64,000 bases of DNA from Nocardia yamanashiensis NBRC 100130. GTDB taxonomy: Bacteria; Actinomycetota; Actinomycetes; Mycobacteriales; Mycobacteriaceae. Within the stretch, counting starts at the first letter, position 1. Every line of letters starts with the position of its first letter. The DNA is taken from NCBI RefSeq assembly GCF_001613325.1, contig NZ_BDCD01000044.1, forward strand, positions 1-64,000, given 5' to 3'. The position numbers and the translations under genes were made by a program. This document shows positions 25,531-34,190 of this stretch, piece after piece. The notes under the pieces are model-generated. The model searched no databases. It had not been told where the DNA came from and saw nothing but the letters and a program-made list of their open reading frames with translations.

Positions 25531-26861
25531 TCCTCGGTGCCTTCCAATCTCAGAACACTGGTCACGGACGTGACGGAGTCCAGTTCGGCCAACGCCGCAA
25601 CGGTATCGGCCAGGGCCGATTCCTGCGCGTGGTGGGTCACCACGACCAGGCGAGCGCCTTCGTCGTGGCCTTCCTGGCGGACCGTCGAGATGCTCACACC
25701 GTGCTTGGCGAACTCACCGGCGACCGCTTCCAGCACACCGGTGCGGTCGGCTACCTGCAGGTTCACGTGGTAGCGGGTCGGGGTGTCGCCGATCGACGCG
25801 ATCGGCAGCTCAGCATAAACCGATTCGCCCGGCGCGCGGCCACCGTAGAACTTGTTGCGCGCCGCCATCACCACGTCGCCCATCACGGCCGACGCGGTGG
25901 GCGCGCCGCCGGCGCCCTGACCGTAGAACATCAGGCGGCCGGCGTTCTCGGCCTCCACCACCACGGCGTTGAACGCGCCGCTGACCGAGGCCAGCGGGTG
26001 CTTGCGCGGGATGAGCGCCGGGTAGACGCGGGCCGAGATCTGCTCCTTGCCGCCCTCGTCCACCACGCGCTCGGCCATGGCCAGCAGCTTCACGGTGCAG
26101 CCGACGGCCGCGGCGGTCTCCAGATCCTCGGAGGTGATCTTGGAGATGCCCTCGCGATAGACATCGCCGGAGGTGACGCGGGTGTGGAAGGCCACCGAGG
26201 CCAGGATCGCGGCCTTGGCGGCGGCGTCGTAGCCCTCGACATCGGCGGTCGGATCGGCCTCCGCGTAGCCCAGGCGGGTGGCCTCGGCGAGCACGTCGTC
26301 GTAGTCCGCGCCGGTCTCGGCCATCGCCGAGAGGATGAAGTTGGTGGTGCCGTTGACGATGCCGACCACCCGGTTCACCCGGTCGCCGGACAGCGACTGG
26401 ATGAGCGGGCGCACGACCGGGATCGCGCCCGCGACCGCGGCCTCGAAATACAGGTCGGCGCGGTGGTTCTCGGCCGCATTGGCCAGTTCGCCGGTGTAGT
26501 CGGCCAGCAGCGCCTTGTTGGCGGTGACGACGGACTTGCCCGCGTTCAGCGCGGCGGTGATCAGGGCGCGAGCCGGATCGATGCCGCCCATGAGCTCGAC
26601 CACGATATCCACATCGTCACGGGTGACGAGGGTTTCGGCATCGGTGGTGAGCAGCTCGGCCGCGATGCCGCGATCCTTCTTCAGGTCCCGGACGGCCACC
26701 CCGCGCAGCACGACGGGCGCGCCGACACGGTTGCACAGATCGTCCGCGTGATCGCGAATGATGCGAACCACCTCGGTACCGACCGTGCCCATGCCGAGGA
26801 CCGCCACGCCGATCGGATGATCCGATCCCCACACACCGGTCTTGTTAGCGACCTCGGTCAT
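25527..26861 (-). CDS. hom: Homoserine dehydrogenase with ACT domain
   Basis: NAD(P)-dependent reduction of aspartate semialdehyde to homoserine, at the branch to threonine and methionine. 444 residues: Rossmann GMGTVG (23-28), the substrate-domain segment GIVNGTTNFIL and GYAEADPTADVEGYDAAAK, and a C-terminal ACT domain (about 360-440, YHVNLQVADRTGVLEAVAGEF) that usually gives feedback inhibition by threonine. It overlaps lysA by four bases upstream and thrC by four bases downstream. Confidence 0.96.
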   Translation of the reverse strand: MTEVANKTGVWGSDHPIGVAVLGMGTVGTEVVRIIRDHADDLCNRVGAPVVLRGVAVRDLKKDRGIAAELLTTDAETLVTRDDVDIVVELMGGIDPARALITAALNAGKSVVTANKALLADYTGELANAAENHRADLYFEAAVAGAIPVVRPLIQSLSGDRVNRVVGIVNGTTNFILSAMAETGADYDDVLAEATRLGYAEADPTADVEGYDAAAKAAILASVAFHTRVTSGDVYREGISKITSEDLETAAAVGCTVKLLAMAERVVDEGGKEQISARVYPALIPRKHPLASVSGAFNAVVVEAENAGRLMFYGQGAGGAPTASAVMGDVVMAARNKFYGGRAPGESVYAELPIASIGDTPTRYHVNLQVADRTGVLEAVAGEFAKHGVSISTVRQEGHDEGARLVVVTHHAQESALADTVAALAELDSVTSVTSVLRLEGTEE

Positions 26862-28279
26862 GCGTTCACCTCCAAGCTCAGTAGGTCCTCCACCGTTTCA
26901 CGGCGGAGAATCAAGCGCGCCTTGCCATCCCGCACAGCGACCACGGCGGGCCGGGTGAGCAGGTTGTAGCGGCTCGACATCGAGTAGCAGTACGCGCCGG
27001 TCGCGGCCACCGCCACCAGGTCGCCGGGGCCCACATCGGCGGGGAGCCAGGTATCGCGAATGACGATATCCCCGCTCTCGCAATGCTTTCCGACGACTCG
27101 TGCGACCACCGGACCGGAATCGCTACTCCGCGAAACCAATCGGCAGTCGTACTCCGCTTGATACAGGGCAGGGCGAATGTTGTCGCTCATGCCGCCGTCG
27201 ACGCTGACATAGCGTCGGCGATTACCCCCGTCGAGCACAACATCTTTGATGGTGCCGACCTCGTACAAGGTCACGGTGCCCGGCCCCGCGATGGCGCGGC
27301 CCGGCTCGACGGCGATGGTCGGGACCGGCAGCCCCGCGCGCTCGGCCTCCTCTGCGACGATGCGCCGCAGGTTGGCGGCGAAATCGTCGAGGGCCGGCGG
27401 ATCCTCGTGCGGCAGGTACGAAATACCCAGGCCGCCACCGAGATCCAGAATGTGCACCTGCGCGGCGCGTTCGGCGCCGAACTTGTCGGCGACCTCGCGC
27501 AACACGCCCAGCATGCGGCGGGTGGAGATCTCGAAGCCGTCGATCTCGAAGATCTGCGAGCCGATGTGCGAGTGCAGCCCGACCAGGCGCAGATTGTCGG
27601 ACTCGAAGACCCGGGCGATGGCCTGCATGGCATCGCCGCTGGCGATCGAGAAGCCGAACTTCTGATCCTCGTGCGCGGTCGAGATGTATTCGTGGGTATG
27701 GGCTTCCACGCCGACGGTGATCCGGACCAGCACGTCCTGCACCCGGCCGGCGCGCTTGGCGACGGTGTCCAGGCGCTCGATCTCGATCATGGAGTCCAGC
27801 ACCACGTGCCCGACGCCGCGCGCGACCGCCAGCTCCAGCTCCGGCACCGATTTGTTGTTGCCGTGCAGGGCGATCCGCTCGGCCGGGAACCCGGCGTGCA
27901 GCGCCACCGACAGCTCGCCGGCGGAGCACACGTCCAGGTGCAGGCCCTCGTCGCGGATCCAGCGGGCGATCTCGCCGCACAGGAAAGCCTTGGAGGCGTA
28001 GTGGACTCGCGAGCCCTCGCCGAAGGCGCGCACCATATCGCGGCAGCGGGAACGGAAGTCGTCCTCGTCGATGACGAACAGCGGGGTGCCGTATTCGGCG
28101 GCCAGCTCGTGCACCGGCACGCCCGCGAACAGCACGACGCCGTCCTGATCGCGGGATGCGTTGCGCGGCCACACATTCGCGGGCAGCTCGATCATCTGCT
28201 TCGGATCGGCGGGACGCTCCGGCAGACCCGGGGCGTGCGGGATGTCCGCGTGACGGGGACCGGCGGGGTGGGCACTCAT
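26858..28279 (-). CDS. lysA: Diaminopimelate decarboxylase
   Basis: PLP-dependent decarboxylation of meso-diaminopimelate to lysine, the last step of lysine synthesis. 473 residues, slightly longer than the usual 445 because of a Pro/His-rich N terminus. The PLP lysine is Lys97 in HYASKAFLC; GGGLGISY binds the PLP phosphate, and the active-site cysteine is in KHCESGD. The start abuts the argS stop and the end overlaps hom, so argS-lysA-hom-thrC-thrB form one operon, as in M. tuberculosis. Confidence 0.95.
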   Translation of the reverse strand: MSAHPAGPRHADIPHAPGLPERPADPKQMIELPANVWPRNASRDQDGVVLFAGVPVHELAAEYGTPLFVIDEDDFRSRCRDMVRAFGEGSRVHYASKAFLCGEIARWIRDEGLHLDVCSAGELSVALHAGFPAERIALHGNNKSVPELELAVARGVGHVVLDSMIEIERLDTVAKRAGRVQDVLVRITVGVEAHTHEYISTAHEDQKFGFSIASGDAMQAIARVFESDNLRLVGLHSHIGSQIFEIDGFEISTRRMLGVLREVADKFGAERAAQVHILDLGGGLGISYLPHEDPPALDDFAANLRRIVAEEAERAGLPVPTIAVEPGRAIAGPGTVTLYEVGTIKDVVLDGGNRRRYVSVDGGMSDNIRPALYQAEYDCRLVSRSSDSGPVVARVVGKHCESGDIVIRDTWLPADVGPGDLVAVAATGAYCYSMSSRYNLLTRPAVVAVRDGKARLILRRETVEDLLSLEVNA

Positions 28280-29938
28280 CTACATACGCTCCGGTGCACT
28301 GACGCCTAGCAGGCCGAGGCCGTTGGCGAGAACCTGACGGGTGGCTTTGACCAGCTCGAGCCGAGCCGAGTTCAAGGGGGTGACGGGATCGTCGCCCTGC
28401 GGGATGACCCGCATGTCGTTGTCGGACTGGAAGGCGTGGTAGACGCCGGCCAGATCCTCCAGGTAGCGGGCGATGCGATGCGGCTCCCGCAGTTCGGCGG
28501 CGGTGGCCACCACGCGCGGGAACTCGCCCAGGGTGCGGATCAGATCGCCTTCCCGGCTCGAGCTCGCGAGCGCGAAATCGGCGGGGACGGCCTCGAATCC
28601 GAAGGCGGCGGCATTGCCGATGATGGAATTGGTGCGGGCGTGCGCGTACTGCACGTAGTAGACCGGGTTCTCGTTGTCGGTCCGGGTCCACAGGTCCAGG
28701 TCGATATCGATGCTGGAGTTCACCGAGGACCGCACCAGCGCGTAGCGCGCGGCGTCGACGCCGATCATCTCGACCAGATCGTCCAGGGTGACAACGGTTC
28801 CCGCGCGCTTGCTCATCTTGACGGCCTTGCCGTCCTTGACCAGGTTCACCATCTGGCCGATGAGCACCTCGACGGTGTCCGGGTTGTCGCCGAACGCGGC
28901 CGCGGCGGCCTTCAACCGGCCGATGTAGCCGTGATGGTCCGCGCCCAGCATGTAGATGCACAGGTCGAACCCGCGCGAGCGCTTGTTCTGGAAGTAGGCG
29001 ATGTCACCGCCGATGTAGGCGGACTTGCCGTCGCTCTTGATGACGACGCGGTCCTTGTCGTCGCCGTACTCGGTGGAGGCGATCCACCACGCGCCGTCCT
29101 TCTCGTACAGGTTCCCGGACGCCTTGAGGGTTTCCAGGGCCTGCTCCACCGCGCCGCTGGCGAACAGCGAGCTCTCGTTGAAGTACACGTCGAAGTCGGT
29201 GCCGAAATCGTGCAGGGTCTGCTTGATGTGGGCGAACATCAGCTCGACGCCCTCGCGGCGGAACAGCTCGTGCCGTTCGGTCTCCGGGAGTTCCAGCACG
29301 CCCGGATTGGCCTTGACGACGGTGTCGGCGATCTCGTTGATGTACGCGCCCGCGTAGCCGTCCTCGGGGGTCGGCTGTCCCAGCGCGGCGGCCACCAGCG
29401 AATTGGCGTAGCGGTCGATCTGCGCGCCGTGATCGTTGAAGTAGTACTCCCGGGTCACCGCGCCGCCCTGCGCGGTCAAGATGCGGCCCAGCGCGTCGCC
29501 GACCGAGGCCCAGCGGGTGCCGCCCAGGTGGATGGGTCCGGTGGGGTTGGCGGACACGAATTCCAGGTTGATCTTCGTGCCGGCCAGCGCGTCCGCGGTG
29601 CCGTACTTCGCGCCGGCGGCCAGGATCTTCTCCACGATGGCGCCCTGCGCGGCCTTGGCCAGCCGGATGTTCAGGAAGCCCGGGCCCGCGACCTCGGCGA
29701 CCTCGATGCCCTCGGCGTCCGACAGCGCCTCGGCCAGCAGGTTCGCGAATTCACGGGGGTTGATTCCCGCCTTCTTCCCTACCTGCAGCGCCACATTCGT
29801 GGCATAGTCACCGTGCTCGGGGTTGCGGGGACGCTCCACCTTGACCTCGTCGGGCAGGACCGCTGGGTCGGATCCGCGTTCGACAAGTACCTTCGCCGCT
29901 GTGGCACGAAGGAGATCTGCAAGGTCAGCTGGAGTCAC
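28280..29938 (-). CDS. argS: Arginyl-tRNA synthetase
   Basis: Class I aminoacyl-tRNA synthetase charging tRNA-Arg. 552 residues. The HIGH-equivalent is GPIHLGGTR (134-142) and the KMSKS-equivalent is KMSKRAGT; the N-terminal tRNA D-loop recognition domain is residues 1-105 and the C-terminal DALR anticodon domain ends the protein. The start is GTG at 29938, with a -10-like TAGGAT only eight bases before it, suggesting a leaderless mRNA. A tRNA-Arg gene lies 1.9 kb upstream. Confidence 0.96.
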   Translation of the reverse strand: MTPADLADLLRATAAKVLVERGSDPAVLPDEVKVERPRNPEHGDYATNVALQVGKKAGINPREFANLLAEALSDAEGIEVAEVAGPGFLNIRLAKAAQGAIVEKILAAGAKYGTADALAGTKINLEFVSANPTGPIHLGGTRWASVGDALGRILTAQGGAVTREYYFNDHGAQIDRYANSLVAAALGQPTPEDGYAGAYINEIADTVVKANPGVLELPETERHELFRREGVELMFAHIKQTLHDFGTDFDVYFNESSLFASGAVEQALETLKASGNLYEKDGAWWIASTEYGDDKDRVVIKSDGKSAYIGGDIAYFQNKRSRGFDLCIYMLGADHHGYIGRLKAAAAAFGDNPDTVEVLIGQMVNLVKDGKAVKMSKRAGTVVTLDDLVEMIGVDAARYALVRSSVNSSIDIDLDLWTRTDNENPVYYVQYAHARTNSIIGNAAAFGFEAVPADFALASSSREGDLIRTLGEFPRVVATAAELREPHRIARYLEDLAGVYHAFQSDNDMRVIPQGDDPVTPLNSARLELVKATRQVLANGLGLLGVSAPERM

Positions 29939-29946
29939 GAGTCACT

Positions 29947-29952
29947 ATCCTA
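29947..29952 (-). promoter_or_regulatory. -10 element for leaderless argS transcript
   Basis: TAGGAT on the minus strand lies eight bases before the argS GTG, so transcription would start at or within a few bases of the start codon. No ribosome site is visible upstream of the GTG and no good -35 is present. Leaderless starts are common in mycobacteria. Confidence 0.5.
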
Positions 29953-30061
29953 TGGTCTGAGCAGGTAACCGCCGCGCGCGGGCACCTACCGGGCAGGCGC
30001 CCAGCAAACGATGCGGCCGCACCGTTTGATTGTCCGATACGTCGAAAAGAGCACCAAAACC

Positions 30062-31015
30062 ATGCCGAGCAGGACCAGCGCCAAGTCGGCCAAGGCCATC
30101 AAGGCGGCGGGCAAGTCCGCCCCGTCCAAGAAACGCGGCGGGGGTGGCAAAGTCGGCGGCAAGCGTCAGATTCCCTGGCTGACCATCGCGGCCGTGGTGT
30201 CGATTCTCGCCCTGATCGGCGGAATCGCGGCCTATCTGGTGCCGAAGTACAACGCCAAGGAAGAGCTCAAGAACCCTTCCGCGTACATCGACGGCATCGT
30301 CAAGAAGGACTACCCGGCCGGGTTGCACGTGGCCTCCACCCAGCGCGTGGCCTACGACCAGGCCCCGCCCTTCGGCGGCCCGCACGACGGTTCCTGGGCC
30401 GATTGCATGGGCACGGTCTACGAGAAGGCCATCCGCACCGAGAACGCGGTGCATTCGCTGGAGCACGGCGCGGTCTGGATCGCCTACAACCCGGACAAGG
30501 TGGACGCGGCCGGCATCGACACCCTGAAGCAGAAGGTGGCCGGCAAGCCCTACTCGCTGATGTCGCCGTACCCGGGCCTGGACGCCCCGGTCGCGCTGAT
30601 GTCGTGGGGCCATCAGCTGAAGGTGCAGAGCGTGAGCGATTCGCGCGTGGACCGCTTCATCAAGGATCTGCGCCTGAACGAGAAGTTCTACCCCGAGGTG
30701 GGCGCGAGCTGCTCCAACCCGACCTTCGACACCAAGAACCCGCCCGCCTTCGACGCGTCGGCCCCGGGCCCGGACGCGGTACCGATGGACGGTAAGGGCG
30801 CGACCAAGGTGCAGAACGAGGGCAGCGGCGGCCTGGGCAGCATTCCGGGCATGCCCGGCGGCCTGACCGGTCTGCCCGGCGGTCTCACCGGCATCGACCC
30901 GACCGGCGGCCTCGGCGGCGCCGGCCTGACGCCCGAGGGCGTGCCGAGCATTCCGAACCCGGCCGAGGCCCCGCAGACCGAGCCGCAGGCCGGTCAGCAG
31001 CAGCCGGGCCAGTGA
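30062..31015 (+). CDS. DUF3105 membrane-anchored protein
   Basis: 317 residues from the ATG at 30062 (an ATG at 30011 is possible but adds an unlikely leader). The N terminus is very basic (Lys-rich), followed by one membrane helix (about residues 39-60, LTIAAVVSILALIGGIAAYLV), then a DUF3105 domain with the hallmark HSLEHGAVWIAY. The last 70 residues are a Gly/Pro-rich tail of GGLTGLPGG-like repeats, probably disordered. Function unknown; the His/Glu-containing motif suggests metal binding. The stop overlaps the next start, so it is coupled to the DUF305 gene. Confidence 0.85.
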   Translation: MPSRTSAKSAKAIKAAGKSAPSKKRGGGGKVGGKRQIPWLTIAAVVSILALIGGIAAYLVPKYNAKEELKNPSAYIDGIVKKDYPAGLHVASTQRVAYDQAPPFGGPHDGSWADCMGTVYEKAIRTENAVHSLEHGAVWIAYNPDKVDAAGIDTLKQKVAGKPYSLMSPYPGLDAPVALMSWGHQLKVQSVSDSRVDRFIKDLRLNEKFYPEVGASCSNPTFDTKNPPAFDASAPGPDAVPMDGKGATKVQNEGSGGLGSIPGMPGGLTGLPGGLTGIDPTGGLGGAGLTPEGVPSIPNPAEAPQTEPQAGQQQPGQ

Positions 31016-31746
31016 TGCCGCCCCTCGTGTCCGGCGACGACGTCTTCGATCACGACCAGGCCCCGGACGCCGATCCGGCCGCCCCGCAGCGGAGTCAGCG
31101 CACCGCGCTGCTGGTGCTGGGCGTCATCGGCGTCCTGCTGATCGGCGTGGCGCTCGGCCTGTTCGCCCACATTCCGCTGGAGAAAGCCGGCAAGGCCGAT
31201 CCGAATCCGGTGGATATCGGCTTCAGCCAAGACATGTCGGTGCATCACGCCCAGGCGGTGGAGATGTCGGCGGTGGCGCTGAGCGGTTCCACCGATCCGG
31301 ACGTGAAGCGGCTCGCCTACGACATCCTCACCACCCAGCAGAACCAGATCGGCCGCATGCAGGCCTGGTTGCAGGGCTGGGGCGAACCGTTCCTCGCCAC
31401 CGACGGCTACATGTCCTGGATGACAGGCACTTCCGGGGCCTCGCATCACGGCGGCGGCACCGCGGCGCACACCGGGCCGATGAACACCATGCCCGGCATG
31501 GCATCTCAGGACGAGCTGGCGGCGCTGAAGAAGGCCACCGGCACCGCGCTGGACATCCAGTTCCTGCAACTCATGCTGCGCCACCACCAGGGCGGTATGG
31601 GCATGATCGAGTACGCCGAGCAGCGCGCCGACACCGATGTGGTGCGCGCGCTGGCGCAGAGCATGGCCAAGACGCAGACCAGCGAGGCCGAACTGATGAC
31701 CCAGATGCTCGCGGCCCGCGGCTCCGCGCCGCTGCCGATGAACTGA
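31015..31746 (+). CDS. DUF305 membrane-anchored protein
   Basis: 243 residues. One N-terminal membrane helix (about residues 32-52) and an outside-facing DUF305 four-helix domain of ferritin-like fold. His and Met residues are conspicuous (MSVHHAQAVEM, HHGGG, MNTMPGMA, LRHHQGGMGM), as in DUF305 proteins thought to bind copper or another metal. ATG at 31015 sits inside the stop of the DUF3105 gene (TGATG), so the two are translationally coupled and may act together at the cell surface. A GTG one codon earlier is an alternative start. Confidence 0.87.
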   Translation: MPPLVSGDDVFDHDQAPDADPAAPQRSQRTALLVLGVIGVLLIGVALGLFAHIPLEKAGKADPNPVDIGFSQDMSVHHAQAVEMSAVALSGSTDPDVKRLAYDILTTQQNQIGRMQAWLQGWGEPFLATDGYMSWMTGTSGASHHGGGTAAHTGPMNTMPGMASQDELAALKKATGTALDIQFLQLMLRHHQGGMGMIEYAEQRADTDVVRALAQSMAKTQTSEAELMTQMLAARGSAPLPMN

Positions 31747-31754
31747 ATCCGAGG

Positions 31755-31794
31755 GTGGATCGGGCCGCAAAACGCCCGGTCCACACCGGTTTTT
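31755..31794 (+). terminator. Terminator after the DUF305 gene
   Basis: GTGGATCGGGC pairs with GCCCGGTCCAC (one G-U) around a short A-rich loop, followed by ACCGGTTTTT. Standard hairpin plus T-run, 9 bases after the stop codon. Confidence 0.85.
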
Positions 31795-31821
31795 GGCGCA
31801 GCGCACCCAATGCGATAGGCT
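31793..31821 (+). promoter_or_regulatory. tRNA-Arg promoter
   Basis: TTGGCG (31793-31798), a 17-base spacer and TAGGCT (31816-31821). The predicted start is about 33 bases before the tRNA. It overlaps the end of the preceding terminator T-run. Confidence 0.6.
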
Positions 31822-31861
31822 TTCCCAGCCTGCTCGAGGAAACCCGAGCGGGACCATCCCC

Positions 31862-31934
31862 GCCCTCGTAGCTCAGGGGATAGAGCGTTTGCCTCCGGAG
31901 CAAAAGGCCGCAGGTTCGATTCCTGCCGAGGGCA
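31862..31934 (+). tRNA. tRNA-Arg (anticodon CCG)
   Basis: A complete cloverleaf: acceptor GCCCTCG pairs with CGAGGGC, the anticodon loop is CTCCGGA on a TTTGC/GCAAA stem, and the T-arm carries GGTTCGATTCC. The anticodon CCG reads CGG arginine codons, which are frequent in this GC-rich genome. CCA is not encoded (ACCG follows). Confidence 0.96.
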
Positions 31935-31939
31935 CCGAT

Positions 31940-31972
31940 AAGGCCCCGACCGTGAACCACGGTCGGGGCCTT
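31940..31972. terminator. Terminator after tRNA-Arg
   Basis: A 15-base perfect stem, AAGGCCCCGACCGTG and its complement, with loop AAC, ending in CCTTACTCG. It lies between the tRNA and the convergent NmrA-like gene and could serve both strands. Confidence 0.9.
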
Positions 31973-31991
31973 ACTCGTTCGCGGGGCCGGC

Positions 31992-32795
31992 TCAGGCGGT
32001 GACCGATTCGCGCTGCGCGGCCAGCCATTCGGCGAAGGTGGGCCCGGCCAGGCGCGCGTGCGCGTTGGGAAGCAGGCCGCCGTTCTCGTTCAGCGGGGTG
32101 TCGGGATTGGCGGGATCGGAAACCTCGTCCACCGTCACCGGCAGTTCGAGGTGTTCGGCGAGCTGCGCGGCCGCCTCGGCCAGGCGCTCCTCGCGCGGGC
32201 CCGCGATCTCCGGGAAGGGAACCGCGGCAGTGGCTTCGGGATCGAAGGCCAGCCGGACCAGTTCCTCGGCCACGGTGCGGGCCGCGACCAGCTGGGTGCG
32301 CATCTTCGGCAGGTTCGCGGTCTCCCCCCGCGTGCCCCAGCGCAGCAGCAGTTCGACGAATTCGTGGAACTGGGCGGCGCGCAGGATCACCGCGGGCACC
32401 GGACCGGCGAGCACCTCCCGCTCGTGAATCTGCTTGGCCAGGTTGTATCCGGCTGCGGCGGCATTGATTCCGATGATGGAGACGACCACCAGCCGCCGCA
32501 CCCCGGCGGCCTGCCCGGCGGCATGCAGATTGCGGGCCGAGGCGGTGAAGAATTCGGTGGCGACCGCCAGGTCGGGGGACGGCGTGCTGGAGGCGTCGAT
32601 GATCGTGTCGACTCCGGTCAGCGCCTCCGCCAAGCCCGCGCCGGTGACCACGTCCACGCCCTGGGAACGGGACATCTCCACCACCTCGTGACCCTGCTCG
32701 CGCAGCACCGCCACCACGTGGCGGCCCAGCCGCCCGGTGGCGCCAGCGACGGCAATCCGGTTGTGCGCCTTGGTGTTCTGGTTCTCGATGGTCAT
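31992..32795 (-). CDS. NmrA-like NAD(P)-binding oxidoreductase
   Basis: Atypical SDR of 267 residues from the ATG at 32795. The N-terminal dinucleotide motif is GATGRLGRHV (about 18-27). YNLAKQIHE could supply the Tyr/Lys pair, though the catalytic residues of this group are not conserved. Similar proteins are annotated as NmrA-family or nucleoside-diphosphate-sugar-epimerase-like and often sense the NAD(P) state. Substrate unknown. It is divergent from the secreted lipase, with 111 bases between the starts, and convergent with tRNA-Arg. Confidence 0.8.
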   Translation of the reverse strand: MTIENQNTKAHNRIAVAGATGRLGRHVVAVLREQGHEVVEMSRSQGVDVVTGAGLAEALTGVDTIIDASSTPSPDLAVATEFFTASARNLHAAGQAAGVRRLVVVSIIGINAAAAGYNLAKQIHEREVLAGPVPAVILRAAQFHEFVELLLRWGTRGETANLPKMRTQLVAARTVAEELVRLAFDPEATAAVPFPEIAGPREERLAEAAAQLAEHLELPVTVDEVSDPANPDTPLNENGGLLPNAHARLAGPTFAEWLAAQRESVTA

Positions 32796-32906
32796 CGTCC
32801 GCTCTTTTCTCCGCGCTCTGTTTCCGGGTTCACAGGGATGACGGGACAGCCGGCCCGGGTGTGACACGGGCGGGTTCATTGCCACCACGGAGATCAACGG
32901 AACGGT

Positions 32907-34190
32907 ATGTTTTTGGACATGTCGGACATCGGAAACGCCTCCGCGCCACATCCGGCAGCTCGGCGCGCCCGGCGTTCCGGACGACTCACGCCCGCTCTCG
33001 CGGCCGCCCTGACCAGCATCGGAATGGTGACCGCGACGGGCACGGCCGCCGCCGCCGGGGAACCCGACCCCCTGGCCTTCTACACCCCGGCCGCGGAACT
33101 GGTGGCGGGGCCGCACGGTTCGGTCATCCAATTGCGATCGATCACCGGCGATCCCGGCTTGGCGGGCGCGCGCAACTACCTGGTGCTGTACCGGTCGATG
33201 GATATGCAGGGCCGCACCGTCGCCGTCTCCGGCACCGTCGCGATCCCCGAGGGCACTCCCCCGCCCGGCGGCTGGCCGCTCATCTCCTGGGCGCACGGCA
33301 CCACCGGCGTGGCCGATATGTGCGCGCCCTCGCTGGATTCCTCGCCCGAGTATCCGGCGCACGATTACACCGCCCTGGTGCGCCGGGTCCAGGAACAGTG
33401 GGTGGCCGCCGGTTACGCGGTGGCGCAGACGGATTACCAGGGCCTGGGCACGCCCGGACCGCACGGCTATCTGATCGGGACGGCCGAGCAGCGCGCCGTC
33501 ACCGATATGGCCCGGGCCGCACGGGAAATCGATGCCGAGATCGGCACCCGCTGGGTGGCGGTCGGGCATTCCCAGGGCGGGCAGGCCGCCGTCTTCACCA
33601 ATTCCCAAGCGCGGCAATGGGCTCCGGACCTGGAACTGCTCGGCGCGGTCGCGCTGGCCCCCGCCTCGCATCAGGGGCTGGGCCTACAGGCGTCGCAACT
33701 GGCCACCACGGCCGGCGCCGCGCCGGTGCTGGCGCCGCTCACCGGCGGCGCGACTTCCTTTCTGCCCCTGATCATCCGGGGCGCGCAGACCGTCACCGTG
33801 GTCGATCCGGCCCGCTTCCTGACCCGGCACGCCGACGGCATGCTGGCGTTGGCCGACACCGGCTGCATCGGGCAGTTGCGGCAGGCCGACGAATGGGGCG
33901 GGCTGAACGCCGCCGAGGTGTTCACGCCGAACGGCGATATCACCGCATTGTCCCGGGTGCTCGACGAAAACGACCCCGGCGCATTGCCTTTCACGCAACC
34001 GCTGCTGGTGCTACAGGGGCGCGCCGATACCACCGTGCCCGCGGTCGCCACCGATGCCATGGTGATCCAGCAGCGCGCGTCCGGCCGTCCGGTGGAGTAC
34101 CGCGGCTATCCGGGCATCGACCATCGCGGCGTGCTGGAGGCGTCCTATCGCGATGCGCTGGCCTGGGTCGACGCCAGATTCGGCCGCTGA
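32907..34190 (+). CDS. Secreted lipase/esterase of the secretory lipase family
   Basis: Alpha/beta hydrolase of 427 residues with a long twin-basic N terminus (ARRARRSGR) before a hydrophobic segment (LAAALTSIGMVTA) and a cleavage-like AAAAG. The nucleophile elbow is GHSQGG, the oxyanion region SWAHGTTG, and the C-terminal segment GRADTTVPAVATD followed by GIDHRGV supplies the Asp and His of the triad. This pattern matches LIP-type lipases of actinomycetes, which hydrolyse lipid esters outside the cell. The start may be the ATG at 32907 or the one at 32919. Its 3' end overlaps the convergent membrane-protein gene by 46 bases. Confidence 0.87.
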   Translation: MFLDMSDIGNASAPHPAARRARRSGRLTPALAAALTSIGMVTATGTAAAAGEPDPLAFYTPAAELVAGPHGSVIQLRSITGDPGLAGARNYLVLYRSMDMQGRTVAVSGTVAIPEGTPPPGGWPLISWAHGTTGVADMCAPSLDSSPEYPAHDYTALVRRVQEQWVAAGYAVAQTDYQGLGTPGPHGYLIGTAEQRAVTDMARAAREIDAEIGTRWVAVGHSQGGQAAVFTNSQARQWAPDLELLGAVALAPASHQGLGLQASQLATTAGAAPVLAPLTGGATSFLPLIIRGAQTVTVVDPARFLTRHADGMLALADTGCIGQLRQADEWGGLNAAEVFTPNGDITALSRVLDENDPGALPFTQPLLVLQGRADTTVPAVATDAMVIQQRASGRPVEYRGYPGIDHRGVLEASYRDALAWVDARFGR

